Source of the DNA: Candidatus Proximibacter danicus
GTDB taxonomy: Bacteria; Pseudomonadota; Gammaproteobacteria; Burkholderiales; Rhodocyclaceae
Direction: 5' to 3'
Assembly (NCBI GenBank): GCA_016710885.1
Contig: JADJUC010000001.1
Coordinates: 1-64,000, forward strand
Length of the DNA: 64,000 nt
Shown here: positions 1-7,227 of the stretch, in pieces
How positions within the stretch are numbered: the first letter of the stretch is position 1
How the letters are laid out: every line of letters starts with the position of its first letter
Notes under the pieces: model-generated
What the model was told of the DNA's origin: nothing
Databases searched by the model: none
Seen by the model: the letters and a program-made list of their open reading frames with translations, nothing else
Made by a program: the position numbers and the translations under genes

Positions 1-746
1 CGACGACGCGACTATGGATTCGCGTCGGCATGGCCATGAAGCGTGAGCTTGGGGACGATGGCTACGGGCTTTTCGAAGAATGGAGCCAGCAGGCCGAATC
101 GTTCAATGCCAAGGATGCGCTGGCCGCATGGAAAAGTTTTCGCGCTGACGGCAAGGTAACAGTCGGAACCGTGCTATTTGAGGCTAGAAAACACGGGTTT
201 GGCACAGGTATTCCCCGGGCAATGAGGGCCCGTCCTACCACCCCTGCAGCGCCTCGAAAAACCGTCCTCGACAAGAATCCGACCGACGCTTATGCACTGG
301 CGCTATGGCAGGCAGCCGACCGCAATGATGCTTTTGTTGCCGCGCATCCCTATTGCCAGCGGAAGGGCATTCAGCACGCCTTCGGTGCTGCTCGTGGTCT
401 GGCGTCTGGATCACTTCTCGGACAAAACGTGGACTGCATCCTGATTCCGATTCGCGAGCATGGCGTCGGTGAGGTTATCGCGGTTCAGGCGATCAACTCC
501 GCCGGTCGCAAACAGACCTTCGGAACTATTGGCGATGGTTTTATGCTGCTGGGCGATGAGAGAAACACGAGCTCTATTTGGCATGCCGTTGAGGGCTGGG
601 CAACGGGTTGCAGCGTTAGGAAAGCAAAGAAGTGTTCGGTTGCACTGATTTCCTTCGGCAAGGGCAGGCTCCAGAAAGTAGCTGACCTGGCTTGGGAGCT
701 ATACCGGCCTACTGGAATCATCCCCCACCCGGAGGTGGATCAATGA
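1..746 (+). CDS. Phage/plasmid-type primase, C-terminal part (5' end outside window)
   Basis: The frame is open to the left edge and reads ..LWIRVGMAMK before the first internal ATG at 30, so the gene begins upstream. The GDDGYGLFEEWSQQ..FN stretch, then W.SF..DGKVTVGT, resembles the primase C-terminal (PriCT) helical domain of phage and plasmid primases. The C-terminal half has a Toprim-like core: ILIPIRE..., then HAVEGWATG (about residues 185-193 counted from ATG 30), then a hydrophobic strand ending SFGKGR. It would make primers for replication of the element. The TGA stop overlaps the next ATG (ATGA at 743) behind a good GGAGGT ribosome binding site, so the genes are likely coupled. The family call is by motif reading only. 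The protein could instead be a Toprim-containing helicase-primase relative. Confidence 0.7.
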   Translation, partial: TTRLWIRVGMAMKRELGDDGYGLFEEWSQQAESFNAKDALAAWKSFRADGKVTVGTVLFEARKHGFGTGIPRAMRARPTTPAAPRKTVLDKNPTDAYALALWQAADRNDAFVAAHPYCQRKGIQHAFGAARGLASGSLLGQNVDCILIPIREHGVGEVIAVQAINSAGRKQTFGTIGDGFMLLGDERNTSSIWHAVEGWATGCSVRKAKKCSVALISFGKGRLQKVADLAWELYRPTGIIPHPEVDQ

Positions 747-1913
747 TCTCCAACAATCCCGCCATCCAAAGCATGCTGACACCCGTCTGCGCACTTAGCA
801 ACGACCTGAACGATTTTCACCTAAGCGAGGGCGAAAAAAAGCCCTTGAGGATCATCTCACTCGCGAAGAAAGTCTTATGAAGAACCTTCCCATCACCGGA
901 GGAGGAAGGCCATATTCCGAAGCCGATCAAGTCAGCGGCGCCAGCACTGCCGGGATACCGATTCGCTGATGCTGCTGTCGCTGAGGATTGGCAGACGCCG
1001 ATTACATGCTGAAGGGCTGGATAGGCTGCGGTGAAACCGTTGTCCTGTTCGGCCAAAGCGGTTCAATGAAATCGTTTGTCGCTGTCGACATCGCATTCCA
1101 TGTTGCCACCGGGCGCGACTGGTGCGGCCATCGTGTCAGGGAGTCGGTGGGCGTATTGGTTGTCCTGGGTGAAGGGCAGGCCGGATACCAGAAAAGGCTG
1201 AAGGCACTCGCGCTGCATCACGGTGTCACTGACGCCCCGATCTATGTCGTGCCTGAACCTGTCGCACTGGACAGGGAGGGTGACAAGCTCAAGTCATGGG
1301 TGGCGCTTGCGGAACAAGTGCTTGGTGTCAGGATTGGTCTAGTCCTACTGGACACGCTATCCCTGATGCTGGGTGACGCCGACGAAAATTCTAATGCTGA
1401 TGTTGGCAGAGCGCTGAACGCTGCACGATCTGCCACCAGTGGGCGGACGCTGCTGTTCGTTCATCACAATGGACATGCCGATGGCGCCCGAGAGCGTGGT
1501 GCCTACCAGATTCGCGCAAATGCCGACACGCGCATCCTATGTAAGCCGCGATGAGAACAACACAGGCCGGGTTATTTCCGTCGAATGCCCTCAAGCGTAA
1601 GGACGATGCCTTAGCCGAGCCTGTGCGATTGGCCTACACCCCCGTGCAGGTTGGCACCGATGCTGACGATGAGCCGATCACGTCCATCGTGCTGCATCCG
1701 ACAGACGCGGAACCTGTTATGCCTGGCAAGGAAAAACATAGCAAACCGCTGGACTACATCAGACAGGCTATCTCCATCACTGGCAGCAACCAACAGGAGG
1801 TTGTCCGTCAGCAGTTCTATGCGCTTTACACCGGCAGTACCGATACCAAGTCAAAAGCGTTTCGTCGTGGTTGGGAAGCCTACATGCAGCAGGTGACTAC
1901 CAATGCCGAATGA
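743..1913 (+). pseudogene. RepA-like AAA ATPase (hexameric helicase family), broken by several frameshifts
   Basis: Pieces of one protein are spread over three frames. The N-terminal piece starts at ATG 743 (MISNNPAIQ) and leaves frame near the A-run at about 837. A second piece (GYRFADAAVAEDWQTPIT) leads into MLKGWIGCGE after a one-base slip near 1000. The longest intact stretch, 988-1554, has Walker A GQSGSMKS, Walker B LVLLDT and the RepA-type LLFVHHNGH...RGAYQIRANAD region. The frame then slips near 1535 and 1575, and the C-terminal piece runs to 1913 (LKRKDDALAEPVR...VTTNAE). RepA-type ATPases are replicative helicases of plasmids and phages, which suits the primase just upstream. That the 743-985 pieces belong to the same gene is inferred. 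As written, no full-length protein can be made. Confidence 0.65.
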
Positions 1914-1915
1914 CT

Positions 1916-2026
1916 GGACACGCGGACAACCCGGACAGACGGACAAACCTAAAGGATTTGTCCTGTCCGTCCGGCCTGTCTTGTCCGTTTTGTCCGGCTA
2001 TGTCCGGCCTGTCCGGGTGCTTGTCC
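1916..2026. repeat. Cluster of GGACA / TGTCC repeats (iteron-like, possible replication origin)
   Basis: In this non-coding gap GGACA occurs at 1916, 1924, 1933 and 1941 (spacing 8-9 bp). Its complement TGTCC follows at 1959, 1964, 1982, 1991, 2001, 2010 and 2022, with a near match (TGTCT) at 1977. The two halves are mutually inverted, and the centre GGACAAACCT / AGGATTTGTCC can form a hairpin with one bulge. Short iterated motifs downstream of primase and helicase genes are typical of replication origins bound by an initiator. A transcription attenuator or recombination site is an alternative. The function is inferred. Confidence 0.6.
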
Positions 2027-2056
2027 GGGTTGTGATTTCAGAGTGAAGGAGAAGTT

Positions 2057-2677
2057 ATGAGCATCATTGATCTATTGAAGAAGAACCAGCCGACTGTTGA
2101 GCAGTCACGGGAAACCGTCAGACGGTTGCAGGAAGAACAGACCTTTGCAGCAGCAGAACTGGCTGAAGCTGAAGCCGAGCTGTCATCTGCTTTGCTGGCA
2201 AAGGCTGAAGGCATCCTTGATGGTGCCGGGATTGCAAAGGCACGAAAGGCCGTTGCCGAAGCGCGGCAGACACTTGAGGAGACCGGGATTGCCCTTGTCG
2301 GAGCAGAGCGCCGCCTAGATGCAGCAGAAGGTGATGATGCAGTTCGGCAACGGGAGCAGCGCCGGAAACAGGTCAAGGAACTCTGTGACCACCGCCACAA
2401 GCTCGCGCTGCGATTCCAAAAGCTCGCCGTGGAACTTGCCGTGGTCGTGGATCAAACCGAAGAAACGACCAGCGAAATCTATTCCCTATTGCCGGGAAAA
2501 GTGGATTTGGTCGCAGCCATGCTGCACCAGCCAGACCTATACGCCGCAATGAAGGAGCAACTGCAAAGGGCGCAGGCAACGCCTTGGAGTTCGTCGGCAC
2601 TTGGCCAATGGGAAATTGAGCGCAGGCCCGACCTTGTGGCCCGTGTTGAGGCCGCTAACGTTGTCCTAGGGGTGTGA
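2057..2677 (+). CDS. Hypothetical coiled-coil protein of the phage-like module
   Basis: This is an intact 206-residue reading frame with a strong GAAGGAG ribosome binding site just before ATG 2057. About residues 10-120 are rich in Glu, Ala, Lys and Arg with heptad-like spacing (VRRLQEEQTFAAAELAEAEAEL), indicating a long coiled coil. The C-terminal 80 residues are less repetitive (EIYSLLPGKVDLVAAMLHQP). There is no signal peptide, membrane segment or catalytic motif. It is the first gene after the repeat cluster and is followed 1 base later by the next start (2679), so it probably belongs to one transcription unit with the genes up to 4137. I do not recognise the family. Position among head-type genes hints at a structural or scaffolding role, but that is a guess. 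Confidence 0.6.
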   Translation: MSIIDLLKKNQPTVEQSRETVRRLQEEQTFAAAELAEAEAELSSALLAKAEGILDGAGIAKARKAVAEARQTLEETGIALVGAERRLDAAEGDDAVRQREQRRKQVKELCDHRHKLALRFQKLAVELAVVVDQTEETTSEIYSLLPGKVDLVAAMLHQPDLYAAMKEQLQRAQATPWSSSALGQWEIERRPDLVARVEAANVVLGV

Positions 2678-2678
2678 C

Positions 2679-3245
2679 ATGGAAGAAATGAATATCGCAG
2701 GAATTGAAGCTACGGAAGCCGCTGGGGTTGTCGGTGAAACCTTCACGCCTGAGGAACTGGAAGTCATGGGCCAATGGCAGCGGGAGGAAGGTTGGAGCCC
2801 TAAACGATGACGGTGCGCTCAGTAACCCAGTGCCAGACGTATTTGGCGGAAGTATCACACCGGATAGTTATCGGTTCGAAGTGCCGCCCGGTCTGGAGCC
2901 GCTGGAGATAACGGAACTCGCCAATGTTCAGGCTGCTATGGCCGATGTCGGATACCGGCTGAAATAGGCCGGGAGATGGGCAAGCAGTGGAACCGCTACA
3001 TGGCCGCTGGCCCAGTCGATCAGACCACGCTTCAGCTAGGCGCTCTGGCTGCACGGCAGGAACTTACCCGGATGCACGGTGAGCAACAGGCCGCAGAAAT
3101 GATCCGTGTCGCGAATCAGGAGATAGCCAAGGCCGCGAAGAAAGCCCCTTGGATTCTTGACGGGCTGACGAGTACCGAAATGGGCAATAGCACATGGCTG
3201 GTGTCCAGCCTCTACAACATCGCGGAAGCGCGGAAGAAGTTCTAG
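2679..3245 (+). pseudogene. Phage-like protein (possible scaffolding/head protein), two frameshifts
   Basis: The start ATG at 2679 gives MEEMNIAGIEATEAAG...QWQREEG and then hits a stop at 2808. The protein continues in the frame of 2704-2967 (DDGALSNPVPDVFGGS...YRFEVPPGLEPLEITELA) and then, after a one-base slip near 2950, in the frame of 2976-3245. Upstream of ATG 2976 that frame reads IPAEIGRE directly into MGKQWNRY, so 2976 is not a true start. The reconstructed protein is about 188 residues, soluble, and ends EARKKF. The acidic N-terminus and helical C-terminus with LDGLTSTEMGN are loosely reminiscent of phage scaffolding proteins. The family call is weak, but the frame breaks are clear from the reading. 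Confidence 0.5.
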
Positions 3246-3264
3246 CCACGAAGGAGAAGCAACC

Positions 3265-3612
3265 ATGATTGAAGCAATCGAACAACTCACTACTGACCAG
3301 AAACGCCATCTTGCCCAGGAAATGGGGCTGACCACCATGGTTGCCCAGTGGCGTGCAGAGGATGTGCTGACGGAGGCCAAACGCCGCTATGAAGGCACCA
3401 ACAGCCGCGTAACCAGCGAGAAAGCCAAGTTCGACCAGATCGAAGCAGCAGAGCGGGAGCGTTTCGAAAGCCGGCTGGCGAAATTCCGGCAAGGGCTTGA
3501 TGCTGCCGAGGCTGAACATGCAGAGAGTACGGTAGCTTTGAGAGAGGCTGAAGTGGCGCTGAACAACCTTTCTGTCGTGACCGGCGATAGCTACGCACGC
3601 GCAACGAACTAG
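3265..3612 (+). CDS. Hypothetical coiled-coil protein, phage-like module
   Basis: This is an intact 115-residue frame with an AAGGAGAAG ribosome binding site 7 bases before ATG 3265. Residues 35-105 are strongly helical and charged (TSEKAKFDQIEAAERERFESRLAKF), a probable coiled coil. It shares its general style with the 2057-2677 protein. It lies 19 bp after the previous gene and 14 bp before the terminase-like gene, all on one strand. No domain is recognised. A small structural or accessory phage protein is plausible from position alone. Confidence 0.5.
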   Translation: MIEAIEQLTTDQKRHLAQEMGLTTMVAQWRAEDVLTEAKRRYEGTNSRVTSEKAKFDQIEAAERERFESRLAKFRQGLDAAEAEHAESTVALREAEVALNNLSVVTGDSYARATN

Positions 3613-3626
3613 GAAGGAACGCGCTC

Positions 3627-4137
3627 ATGGCACGCATTCAGAATGAGAAATGGCACCGCGCTACACAGGCGCCTGATGCACTCATGGAGGAAATCTGCAA
3701 TCACGTTGCTGAAGGGCGCGGCCTGATTAGCTGGACAAAGACTTTCGGTGTTAGCTATGCCGTGGCATGGAACTGGATCAACTCCGAGCCGCACCGGGAA
3801 CGTGCCTATCATGCTGCAAGGGTTGTTGCCGCTGATTATCTTGCCGAACAGGCTTTGCAGATCATTGATGCCGAGCCGGAAAGGTTAGAGTCTGGCGCAG
3901 TTGATAACGCCGCTGTAACCCTTCAGAGGGCCAGGTTCGATGCAAGGCGCTGGCAATGTGCCAAGCTCCGGCCAGATCGTTATGGTGAAGCAATCCAAGG
4001 TGGATGGCGATGCCCAGATTTCCATCCTCAGTGCCTTGACCGAAGCCAAGCGCAGGATCATTGATATGGGCGACGCACAGCAGGTTGTGGAAGCGTTAAG
4101 CCTGCCAATGGCTAACCCTATCCTGAGCGACGATTAG
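3627..4137 (+). pseudogene. Phage terminase small subunit (Sf6-type), frameshifted
   Basis: The first 122 or so residues, from ATG 3627 with GGAAGG upstream, contain an N-terminal helix-turn-helix (MEEICNHVAEGRGLISWTK..GVSYAVAWNWI). They also carry the ARFDARRWQCAKLRPDRYG signature typical of Sf6-like small terminase proteins, which recognise phage DNA for packaging. Near 3995 (CAATCCAAGG) the frame breaks. The expected continuation KVDGDAQISILSALTEAKRR runs in another frame to the stop at 4137, so the original protein was about 170 residues. The length change corresponds to +1 (or -2) base. No large terminase follows: a terminator lies 75 bp downstream. The element is therefore either cut off here or a satellite that carries only a small terminase. 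Confidence 0.7.
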
Positions 4138-4211
4138 CGCGTTTTAGACCTGTTAGCGCAAGCCGTAATTAGCCACGATTCCTATATACGGCATCGCATT
4201 TACACCTGCAG

Positions 4212-4241
4212 GCCTTGTCTTTGATAGACGAGGCTTTTTTT
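4212..4241 (+). terminator. Rho-independent terminator closing the phage-like module
   Basis: GCCTTGTC (4212-4219) and GACGAGGC (4227-4234) form an 8-bp stem with one G-T pair and a 7-base loop, followed directly by seven T residues (4235-4241). It lies 75 bp after the small-terminase stop. Between 4138 and 4211 nothing else is evident. Confidence 0.85.
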
Positions 4242-4340
4242 ATCCTGTCGATATACAACTAGCTATGCATTGATAGCCCCTGAGCAGGTCGTGACCATAG
4301 TCAAAAGCGTTTGATGACCGGATGATGCGCCAGCTTGCAA

Positions 4341-4366
4341 GGGGGGGTACGGGTGTGGGGTGGGGG
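4341..4366 (+). other. G-quadruplex-forming motif in non-coding DNA
   Basis: Four G runs of 7, 3, 4 and 5 are separated by loops of 3, 3 and 1 bases (GGGGGGGTACGGGTGTGGGG, then TGGGGG). This meets the standard G3+N1-7 quadruplex pattern on the plus strand. It lies in the gap 4242-4429, between the terminator and the 3' end of the minus-strand membrane gene. Nothing else was seen in that gap. Confidence 0.6.
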
Positions 4367-4429
4367 CGGATTGTTGCGCGTGATTGTTTTCTTAGGGAGG
4401 ACTTACCGTCAATTTTTGAGATTAAAAAT

Positions 4430-4798
4430 CTATTCTTTTTTGACCCTCTGCCATTCTTCAGCGCTTACATTCTCCCAGCACCGATGGCAACAAGCGGATT
4501 TTTCGGAGTCGATTTTTTCCTGCTTCCAGTCAGGATGCCAATAGTGTCCGAAACTGCGACATTCTGCGCGCCCTATTTGCAGCAAAAGAATGGTTGGCAG
4601 CTTTATCTGAATCCAAGCGAGTACGCCTATTGCCGGAATGGAGCCGAAAATAATTAAATCTTCGCCAAATGATCTGTAAACATTGTAAATATATGTCGAC
4701 AGGATCGTGAACCCAAACAAACCTACAAGGGATATCACGGTGACCCTGTTCTCGACGATGCGATCTATCTGCTTCGGAGTGAATGACTCGTTTCTCAT
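4430..4798 (-). CDS. Small membrane protein with cysteine/histidine-rich tail
   Basis: This 122-residue protein has two likely membrane helices (VTVISLVGLFGFTILSTYIY, about residues 19-38, and IIFGSIPAIGVLAWIQIKLP, about 49-68). A cytoplasmic or periplasmic tail follows with C..C, H...H and a CCHRC cluster that could bind metal. The N-terminal segment NESFTPKQIDRIVENR is charged. The ribosome binding site is weak (GGGA). The region is AT-richer than the surrounding housekeeping genes, in keeping with acquired DNA. I do not recognise the family and assign no function. Confidence 0.5.
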   Translation of the reverse strand: MRNESFTPKQIDRIVENRVTVISLVGLFGFTILSTYIYNVYRSFGEDLIIFGSIPAIGVLAWIQIKLPTILLLQIGRAECRSFGHYWHPDWKQEKIDSEKSACCHRCWENVSAEEWQRVKKE

Positions 4799-4844
4799 GT
4801 CGTCCCAAATATCGAAGTGAACATCACGTCAATGCCGTGCAGCA

Positions 4845-4994
4845 TCAAATGGCAATGGGTGGCTGATAGGTCATAAGGCAATCCGCTGTAGCCTCAATCA
4901 CCCCGTCAATGTACCCGTAATGATGGCCGCTGTAGTACGCGATCAACAAGGCCACGGCTGCCACTGCAATTTTTTTCCAGGTTTTCATCCTCAT
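4845..4994 (-). CDS. Very small signal-anchored hypothetical protein
   Basis: The frame from ATG 4994 gives about 49 residues: MRMKTWKK, a hydrophobic helix (IAVAAVALLIAYYSG), then a short tail with one Cys (DCLMTYQPP). A basic start followed by a hydrophobic stretch fits a signal anchor. The frame is open further upstream to 5048, but that extension lacks membrane-protein character. No good ribosome binding site is visible and the gene is short, so it may be spurious. The 205 bases between 5049 and 5253 contain no convincing gene. Confidence 0.3.
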   Translation of the reverse strand: MRMKTWKKIAVAAVALLIAYYSGHHYGYIDGVIEATADCLMTYQPPIAI

Positions 4995-5253
4995 ATTCTG
5001 CGCCAGAGGATGGTGCAGGGCGGTGGCCGTTCGTCTGGAGTAGGGCACCGTTTAGGTGGTCAAAAATTTATTTTTTCGGCAGTAGTGGCGTGAGAAAATC
5101 CGCTTTTGTAATTCGTTAGCGGCGCACAAGTAGTGCTTGTATAGGCACTTGTATATCCTGGCGATATAGATTGATGAAATGCCGCTATACAAGGCTTGCA
5201 GAGCATTTTAAGAAGCCCGTTCCGGGCACCATCCGCACTTTCTTCCTCGTTCA

Positions 5254-5697
5254 ATGATCATTTTCGACCTCTCCTGTAGCGACAATCACCGCTTTGAAGG
5301 CTGGTTCCGTTCGGCCGACGATTTTGGCGGCCAACTGGAGAGAGGGCTTGTTTCCTGTCCGCAATGCGGTTCGGCTGATATTCGCCGCCTTCCGTCTGTC
5401 CTTCATCTTGGCTCGGTTGCGCCGAGTCCTGTAGTGACCGATCGCAAGGAGGCCGCGCAGGCAACAGTTCCGACGGCGCCCCAGCTCAGCGCGTTGAGGG
5501 CTGTCGTCGAAGAGATCGCCAGCAAAGCGGAGGATGTCGGTAACCAATTCGCCGACGAGGCCCGGAAAATTCATTACCACGAAGCGCCGTCTCGCCCGAT
5601 TCGTGGGTTGGCAACGGAAGACGATTGCTCGGCGTTGAAGGATGAGGGGATCGACATCCTGCATCTGCCCATCGTCAAGCCGGAAGATATGAACTGA
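5254..5697 (+). CDS. DUF1178 family protein
   Basis: This 147-residue protein begins MIIFDLSCSDNHRFEGWFRS, the standard start of the DUF1178 family, followed by a zinc-ribbon-like pair CPQCGS at about residues 35-40. The middle is helical (EIASKAEDVGNQFADEARK) and the C-terminus has the conserved GLATEDDCSALKDEGIDI and the LP closing segment. The molecular function of the family is unknown. It is a conserved proteobacterial chromosomal gene, so chromosomal background has resumed by this point. It stands alone, with a 139-bp gap to the next gene that contains a perfect inverted repeat (CATAAT/ATTATG, 5717-5732). Confidence 0.85.
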   Translation: MIIFDLSCSDNHRFEGWFRSADDFGGQLERGLVSCPQCGSADIRRLPSVLHLGSVAPSPVVTDRKEAAQATVPTAPQLSALRAVVEEIASKAEDVGNQFADEARKIHYHEAPSRPIRGLATEDDCSALKDEGIDILHLPIVKPEDMN

Positions 5698-5716
5698 CTG
5701 TCAATGGATAATTTAA

Positions 5717-5732
5717 CATAATACAAATTATG
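5717..5732. repeat. Short perfect inverted repeat upstream of the exonuclease gene
   Basis: CATAAT and ATTATG flank a 4-base spacer (ACAA). The site lies 20 bp after the DUF1178 stop and 105 bp before the next start. It could be a regulator-binding site. It lacks the GC-rich stem and T-run of a terminator. Confidence 0.3.
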
Positions 5733-5836
5733 CGAACCATGAGGCGCGGTCGCGGAGCAGTAATCGAAGTCCTGCACGCACCTGATCCTCGACAGAAACC
5801 GAAACCGGCCAACCCGTTACGAATCCCACTCCGCCA

Positions 5837-7227
5837 ATGATTCCCGACTACATCGAACAGCCGCTAGTGTTTCTCGATCTTGAAACCACCGGCGCCAATT
5901 TCGCGCGTGACCGCATCCTGGAGGTCGGGCTGGTCGAGGTTGATCGCGAAGGGGTCCGGGAATGGAGCACGCTGGTCAATCCCGAGGTATCGGTCACCCC
6001 CTTCATCACCCAGTTAACCGGCATCGACGATGCGATGGTCGAATCCGCTCCCTGTTTTCCAGCTTTGGCTGACGCATTGCGCGAGCGACTGCGCGGGCGG
6101 ATTCTGGTAGCCCACAACGCCCGTTTCGACTACGGATTCCTCAAAGGCGAATTTGCCCGGCTGGGCGTTGATTTCCGCTCGACCGCCCTGTGCACGGTCA
6201 AATTGTCGCGCAAGCTCTATCCGCAGCATCACCGGCATAACCTCGACACGTTGATGACCCGGCATGGCATTCATGCCGATGCCCGCCACCGGGCGCTGGC
6301 CGATGCGCGGGTACTCTGGGATCTATGGCAGGCCTGGCATTCGGAACTTGGGCCGGAGGCCGTGCGCGCCGGGATCGACAGCCTGATCCGGCCGGCTGTC
6401 TTGCCGCCCAGCCTGGACCCGGCCCTGGCTGACGAGTTGCCCGACACACCGGGCGCCTATGCCTTGCTGGGGGCGGATGGCGAGACGCTGGTCGTCGGCA
6501 AGGGGAGCAATCTGCGCCAGAAGGTTCTCTCGCACTTCTCGGATGCGCGCAGCAAGCTGCCGCCGGCTTCCCTGGTGCATCAGGTCGAATGGCAGGATGC
6601 TGCCGGTGAATTCGGCGCTCGCCTGGGGGAAATTCGATTCCAGCGGCGTCTGCGGCCCATTCCGGCCGAATTGTGCAGTTGGCGTCTGACTGAAGTCAGC
6701 GCCGGGGATTTTCGCCCGATGCTGGTCATGTCCTCGGATGTGGTTTTTGGCGTTGATGCCGATCTGTTCGGTCTTTACGCCACGCAGCGCGAAGCCCGGC
6801 AAGCGCTACGTAAATTGGCTGAAGCGCATTTCCTGTGCTCGGCCCTGCTCGGCCTTGAGGCAGTTAAGGAAGGAAAAGCCTGCACCGGGGTCAAAGGACA
6901 TCAATGCCGCGGCGCGTGTATCGGCAAGGAGCCAATTTCACGCCACAGCGCCCGGCTGATGACGGCGCTGGCCAAGCTGAAGCTGAAGGAGTGGCCACAT
7001 GCAGGGCCGGTTGCGCTCGTCGAACGCGACGAATTCGGGATGCTGGAAGACTTCCATCTCTTTGATCGCTGGCGCTATCTGGGCCGGCGCGTAGCGAAGA
7101 CGAGCTCGAGAAACACCTAAACAAAACACGAGAAAACGTATTTGATCCAGATGTTTACAGACTTTACTTAAAGTATATTCAAGGCTCTAAACTGCGCCTG
7201 ATTACTTTGCCGCCGGTGCGTTCGTAG
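5837..7227 (+). pseudogene. DnaQ-like 3'-5' exonuclease fused to a GIY-YIG (Cho/UvrC-like) domain, late frameshift
   Basis: Residues 1-175 form a DEDDh exonuclease: FLDLETTG (D14, E16), HNARFDYGFL and HRALADARVLWDLW. Residues 205-290 resemble the UvrC/Cho GIY-YIG nuclease domain, but the motif reads GAY...VVG, followed by KGSNLRQKV and later LGEIRFQRRLRP. A cysteine cluster follows (ACTGVKGHQCRGACIG), also UvrC/Cho-like. The written frame stops at 7120. After a one-base slip near 7095 the expected tail continues (EDELEKHL...DPDVYRLYLKYI) to a stop at 7225-7227. The original protein was therefore about 463 residues and overlapped the convergent ankyrin gene by 26 bp. The family is thought to act in DNA repair or proofreading. 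Only the loss of the last 35 or so residues is at issue. Confidence 0.8.

Noticed and set aside
1916..2026. Repeat cluster as a CRISPR array
   Set aside because: Units are only 5-7 bases with irregular 5-13 bp spacing and switch orientation midway. There are no spacers of constant length and no cas genes.
2976..3245. Independent gene starting at ATG 2976
   Set aside because: The frame upstream (IPAEIGRE) continues the preceding protein sensibly, so this Met is internal to a frameshifted gene.
4322..4657. Plus-strand frame of 111 residues over the quadruplex region
   Set aside because: It overlaps the minus-strand membrane gene and begins in the G-rich tract without a ribosome binding site.
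5049..5253. Possible tRNA or attachment site at the end of the accessory region
   Set aside because: No cloverleaf, T-loop sequence or CCA end could be found; only AT-rich DNA with short repeats.
5060..5254. Small minus-strand frame before the DUF1178 gene
   Set aside because: No ribosome binding site, no family features, and it occupies the likely promoter region of DUF1178.
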